DNA from: Lelliottia sp. JS-SCA-14
GTDB taxonomy: Bacteria; Pseudomonadota; Gammaproteobacteria; Enterobacterales; Enterobacteriaceae
Direction: 5' to 3'
Assembly (NCBI RefSeq): GCF_035593345.1
Contig: NZ_CP141606.1
Location: 1,240,001-1,304,000, forward strand
DNA: 64,000 nt
Shown here one piece after another: positions 60,983 to 64,000 of this stretch. Under the pieces are notes generated by a model, which was not told the DNA's origin, did not search any database, and saw only the letters and a program-made list of their open reading frames with translations. Position numbers and translations under genes: made by a program. Position 1 is the stretch's first letter. Every line of letters begins with the position of its first letter.

Positions 60983-63900
60983 TTACCAGGAGTACTTGCC
61001 GCCCACCTGGCCCTGAACGCTGGAGTAGTTGTCTTTCCCGGCTTCGACACCGGTGTTGACCCACAGGGTCCAGTTTTCACTGACCTTGGTCTGGGCACCG
61101 ACTTTCGCTTCGTAACGGCTCACCGGTACAGACTGGTTCACGGTCACACTGTCCATTTGCACGCTGTTATCGCTCCCGCCGTGCCACCAGTTCAGCTCCA
61201 CGTACGGCTGAGTGACGGCCTCAGTGCCGAGTTCCCCATACAGACGTGCGCCGAGACGGGTGGTGACGCCGCCGGAATCCTGGCTCTTAATACGTGTGCC
61301 GTTGGATTCCGTGTAGTCGCCCTGGCTGTAATCGGTGTACAGGGTCTGGAACTGCGGCTGGATAGTGAGTGCGCCGAGCGGCAGGTCGTAGCCCGCTTCG
61401 ACAGAGGCCATCCAGTTGTGCGAATGATATTTCTCTTCCGCCAGGTCGTCGCCCTTCACGGTGTTATGGAAGGTGCCGTACTGCACCCAGGTGTCGACAT
61501 ACGGACCGCTTTTCTGATCTGCCGCGCCGCCATACCAGGTGCCGTACAGGCCCACGCTGTAGCCATCCAGTTTACCCGTCGCGCGGTTGCTGGCATTTTT
61601 TGCATCGCTGTCGGTGTCGACGTGGGCATAGCCCGTCATCACACCGGCATTGATACGCTGGTTGCCGAAGTCATGGCGGAAGATATCGCTGCCAATGCGC
61701 AGGATACTGGTGTTGGAGCCCATCGACAGGGCACCGTCTGCGCCTTTGCTGTTGGTGCGACCGGCGTCGAAGTGCGCCCAGGTGGCTGGCGCATCTTCGC
61801 CGCTCTGACGGTTTTCATCGCTGCGATCGTGCAGGGTGTTCATGAACACGCTGTTGGCCATGCTCTGGTTCGCCAGCCATGCCCCGGCTTCCGGACGCAG
61901 GGCGGAGGTGGACTGCAGATACCAGTCACCGTCGCTGGCCTTGTTGAGGGCGTAATCATACGCCCCGGCGACCGCACGGCCCTGAAGCACAAAGTTCCCG
62001 CCGGACTGGCCCTGTACGTCGACCAGTTTAATTCCGTTTTCGGTCCGGTCACCCAGACCGTGCATGTTGTTAACCGTCACAGCCGTGTTGCCGCTGGTGC
62101 TGCCTTTCACGGTCAACTGGTCGTGTGCGGAATCATCCCCGCCGAGCGTGCTGTTGACCCACAGCTGTCCGTCGTGGCTGCTGTAGTCGCCGTTCACCAC
62201 CAGGTTGTTGCCCGGGGTGGCGCTGGTCAGGTCAATCACGCCGCTGTTGTCGACGCTTCCCGCCACGCTGCCGTTGCCTTTTAAGGCGGCGGCTTTCGCC
62301 ACATAGACGGTCCCGGTGCTGCCAAAGTCGCCGTTCACGTTCAGGGCACCCTGAGAGATGTGAGTATCGCCGCTGTAGGTCTGATTTTTACCCACGGTGA
62401 GCATACCCGCGCCGGTTTTCTCCATGCCGCCTTTGCCGCTGATGGCATTGTTGAGCGTCGCGTCCGTCGCTGAATCGAGCACCAGATTACCGTTATCCAC
62501 GACGTTCGCGGTGCCCAGCGTGCCAGCGCCCTGCGCCGTCAACTGAGTGCCGCTTGCAACGTCGATGCGACCGGCAAAGGTGGATGCCGTATTGTTCAGC
62601 GTCACATGAGAACTGTTTTTGAGTGACAGGTTGCCGTTGCCGGCGAGCGCATTGTTCATGACGCCGTTCGCGCCGACCAGGTTCAGGTTACCCGCCAGAT
62701 CGACCGCGCCCGTGCCCAGGCCCTGCGTACTGTCGAGGGTGATAGTGGCCGGTCTGGCAATGTCTGTCTCAGCGCTTAACCCCTGGTTCGCGCCGTGAAC
62801 GGTCAGTTCACCGCCATCCACATCCAACTGACCGCCGCCGCTGAGCGTGCCCAGGCTTTCGCCGCCCTGCGCGATAGTCAGCCTGCCGCCATTGAGGTTC
62901 AGGCTGCTGCCCGCGGCATTGTGCAGAGATGTGACGGCCTGCGCTTTCCCGTTCATATCCAGCCCGGTACTTTTCGCGAGGCTCAGGTCTGCCGTGTGGC
63001 CGAAGGCATTGTCGCTGCCCATCTGTACGCTGCCGCTGCTGATCGTGGTGTTGCCGGTGTAGTCGTTGTCTGTGTTACTCAGGACAACGTTGCCGCTGGC
63101 CTGAACATCGACGTTGCCCGCTCCGGTGAGCTGTGCGCCGAGGGCGTTGTCCTTGCCCGGCTCATTTTGCAGCACCAGCGTTTGTCCGGCATTGACGTCG
63201 AAGCGGGTCAGGTCATAGCCCGCCCAGATGCCATCGGCAGCCACGACGGCCGCATCGCCGTAGGTCGCGGTGCCGATCTGCTGACCGTTCTCACTGAAGT
63301 CCACGTTAACCGGGTTGTGGAGCGAATTCCCGTTTTGATCCAGCAGGGTCAGGTGAGTGCCGACACCGGTCACATCGCCTGTGGCTTTCACAACCTGCAC
63401 GCCATGGACGTTATCCTGAGCGAACCAGGACGGGTTGGTGGAGATCACCGGCGGGGTGAGATCTGTCGAGATATTGGCCTGAATGGTACCGCCCGCGCTG
63501 CCATCGAGATTTTTAACGGTGAGAACATCCGGGTCGGTACGGGTGTTATCGACGATTAACGTCCCGCCGCCGGTCGTGAAGCCGCCAAGGGTACGGTCGT
63601 CGGACATAGTGGCGATACCGGTTTTGGTGAGGGCCAGGGTCGCGTTCGCCAGCGCTTTCTCCGCGGTGTCATCGAGCGTCAGATTGCCTTTCTGCATCTC
63701 AAGGGTGCCGGTAAAGGCGGTGCCCATAATGGCAGAGAGGTGGAACTCATCCGTGGTGTTGCTCTGATTAACCGCCAGCGTGCCGTTGCCGGTGAGGACA
63801 TTGGTGAAGGTGTTGCTGAGGTTATTGAGGGTCAGTTTGCTCTGCGCGCCGTCGAGCTGAACGCCTGAATTTCCAAGCTGAGACTGCTGAGTCATGCTCG

Positions 63901-64000
63901 CGCTGCCGGTGATATCCCAGCCGCCGGTGAGGGTGGTGGCGTCTTCGTTCAGCACAACATTTTGACCGCTGACTTTCACTTTACCCGCACCCGTGACTTT
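60983..64000 (-). CDS. AIDA/pertactin-type autotransporter, C-terminal part
   Basis: Open to the right edge, so the start and signal peptide lie outside; at least 1005 codons are visible. Most is a beta-helical passenger of irregular ~20-residue repeats (Gly, Asn, Thr, Leu rich: GTLAVNQSN, GGTLIVDN, GKGGMEKTGAGMLTVG). Next comes a pertactin-like autochaperone region (NLVVNGDYSSHDGQLWVNST). The last ~275 residues form the translocator barrel (WAHFDAGRTNSKGADGALSM to VQGQVGGKYSW) with an aromatic C-terminus for BAM recognition. Expected at the cell surface, likely in adhesion or aggregation. It is chromosomal, just outside attR. Confidence 0.9.
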   Translation of the reverse strand, partial: KVTGAGKVKVSGQNVVLNEDATTLTGGWDITGSASMTQQSQLGNSGVQLDGAQSKLTLNNLSNTFTNVLTGNGTLAVNQSNTTDEFHLSAIMGTAFTGTLEMQKGNLTLDDTAEKALANATLALTKTGIATMSDDRTLGGFTTGGGTLIVDNTRTDPDVLTVKNLDGSAGGTIQANISTDLTPPVISTNPSWFAQDNVHGVQVVKATGDVTGVGTHLTLLDQNGNSLHNPVNVDFSENGQQIGTATYGDAAVVAADGIWAGYDLTRFDVNAGQTLVLQNEPGKDNALGAQLTGAGNVDVQASGNVVLSNTDNDYTGNTTISSGSVQMGSDNAFGHTADLSLAKSTGLDMNGKAQAVTSLHNAAGSSLNLNGGRLTIAQGGESLGTLSGGGQLDVDGGELTVHGANQGLSAETDIARPATITLDSTQGLGTGAVDLAGNLNLVGANGVMNNALAGNGNLSLKNSSHVTLNNTASTFAGRIDVASGTQLTAQGAGTLGTANVVDNGNLVLDSATDATLNNAISGKGGMEKTGAGMLTVGKNQTYSGDTHISQGALNVNGDFGSTGTVYVAKAAALKGNGSVAGSVDNSGVIDLTSATPGNNLVVNGDYSSHDGQLWVNSTLGGDDSAHDQLTVKGSTSGNTAVTVNNMHGLGDRTENGIKLVDVQGQSGGNFVLQGRAVAGAYDYALNKASDGDWYLQSTSALRPEAGAWLANQSMANSVFMNTLHDRSDENRQSGEDAPATWAHFDAGRTNSKGADGALSMGSNTSILRIGSDIFRHDFGNQRINAGVMTGYAHVDTDSDAKNASNRATGKLDGYSVGLYGTWYGGAADQKSGPYVDTWVQYGTFHNTVKGDDLAEEKYHSHNWMASVEAGYDLPLGALTIQPQFQTLYTDYSQGDYTESNGTRIKSQDSGGVTTRLGARLYGELGTEAVTQPYVELNWWHGGSDNSVQMDSVTVNQSVPVSRYEAKVGAQTKVSENWTLWVNTGVEAGKDNYSSVQGQVGGKYSW

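Noticed and set aside
61157..62284. Long plus-strand open frame opposite the autotransporter
   Set aside because: A shadow of the GC-rich repetitive minus-strand gene; the translated product has no recognisable features.

Overview
The window is about 64 kb of chromosome from a member of the Enterobacteriaceae (Enterobacter/Citrobacter/Salmonella-like; the genus cannot be fixed from the sequence alone). It carries a complete-looking prophage inside a tRNA-Arg gene. The chromosomal backbone on the left is ybcJ-folD, a type 1-like fimbrial cluster in the Salmonella order fimAICDHF-fimZ-fimY, an EAL-domain gene and argU (tRNA-Arg, UCU). In Salmonella and E. coli the fim/sfm cluster also sits between folD and argU, and argU is also where DLP12 integrates in E. 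coli.

Region 1 (1-3.0 kb): a glucose-family PTS EIICB gene with a tandem palindromic operator, a BIME/REP palindrome, ybcJ and folD, all on the minus strand. Region 2 (3.2-12.3 kb): the rightward fimbrial structural operon (major pilin, FimI, chaperone, usher, adhesin, minor pilin), a shared terminator, and the leftward regulators fimZ, fimY and an EAL protein. Region 3 (12.5-60.8 kb): the prophage, bounded by exact 47-bp repeats (attL 12567-12613, attR 60797-60843). Region 4 (61.0-64.0 kb): the C-terminal part of a large autotransporter that runs off the window.

The prophage is a mosaic. Its control region is lambdoid: int and a Xis-like gene, a leftward PL operon that begins with an N antiterminator and includes a YqaJ/lambda-type exonuclease, cI/cro with operators, matching nutL and nutR sites, cII with an antisense oop-like RNA, O/P replication genes, a nin region (ninB, ninE, ninG), Q, a late promoter with terminator, a tRNA-Asn, and holin/R endolysin/Rz/Rz1. 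The virion genes are not lambda-like. They encode a contractile-tailed phage: terminase, DUF1073 portal, gp7-type head protein, DUF2213 protease, DUF2184 capsid, DUF3383 sheath, DUF3277 tube, a chaperone with a -1 frameshift, tape measure with a wall hydrolase domain, Gp138 spike, baseplate J, DUF2612, a collar fibre and a long tailspike.

Accessory cargo: an R-S-ExE ADP-ribosyltransferase-like domain inserted in the capsid protease polypeptide (the most interesting item), an O-acetyltransferase-like gene next to the tailspike, a UmuD'-like HumD gene under a LexA box, an HNH endonuclease between sheath and tube, a minus-strand YodC/DUF6953-like pair before the terminase, a membrane protein gene after the lysis genes and a small secreted protein inside the baseplate operon. 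Two early genes look damaged: a methyltransferase fused out of frame to its upstream neighbour by an apparent deletion, and a T5orf172-domain gene with a one-base shift.
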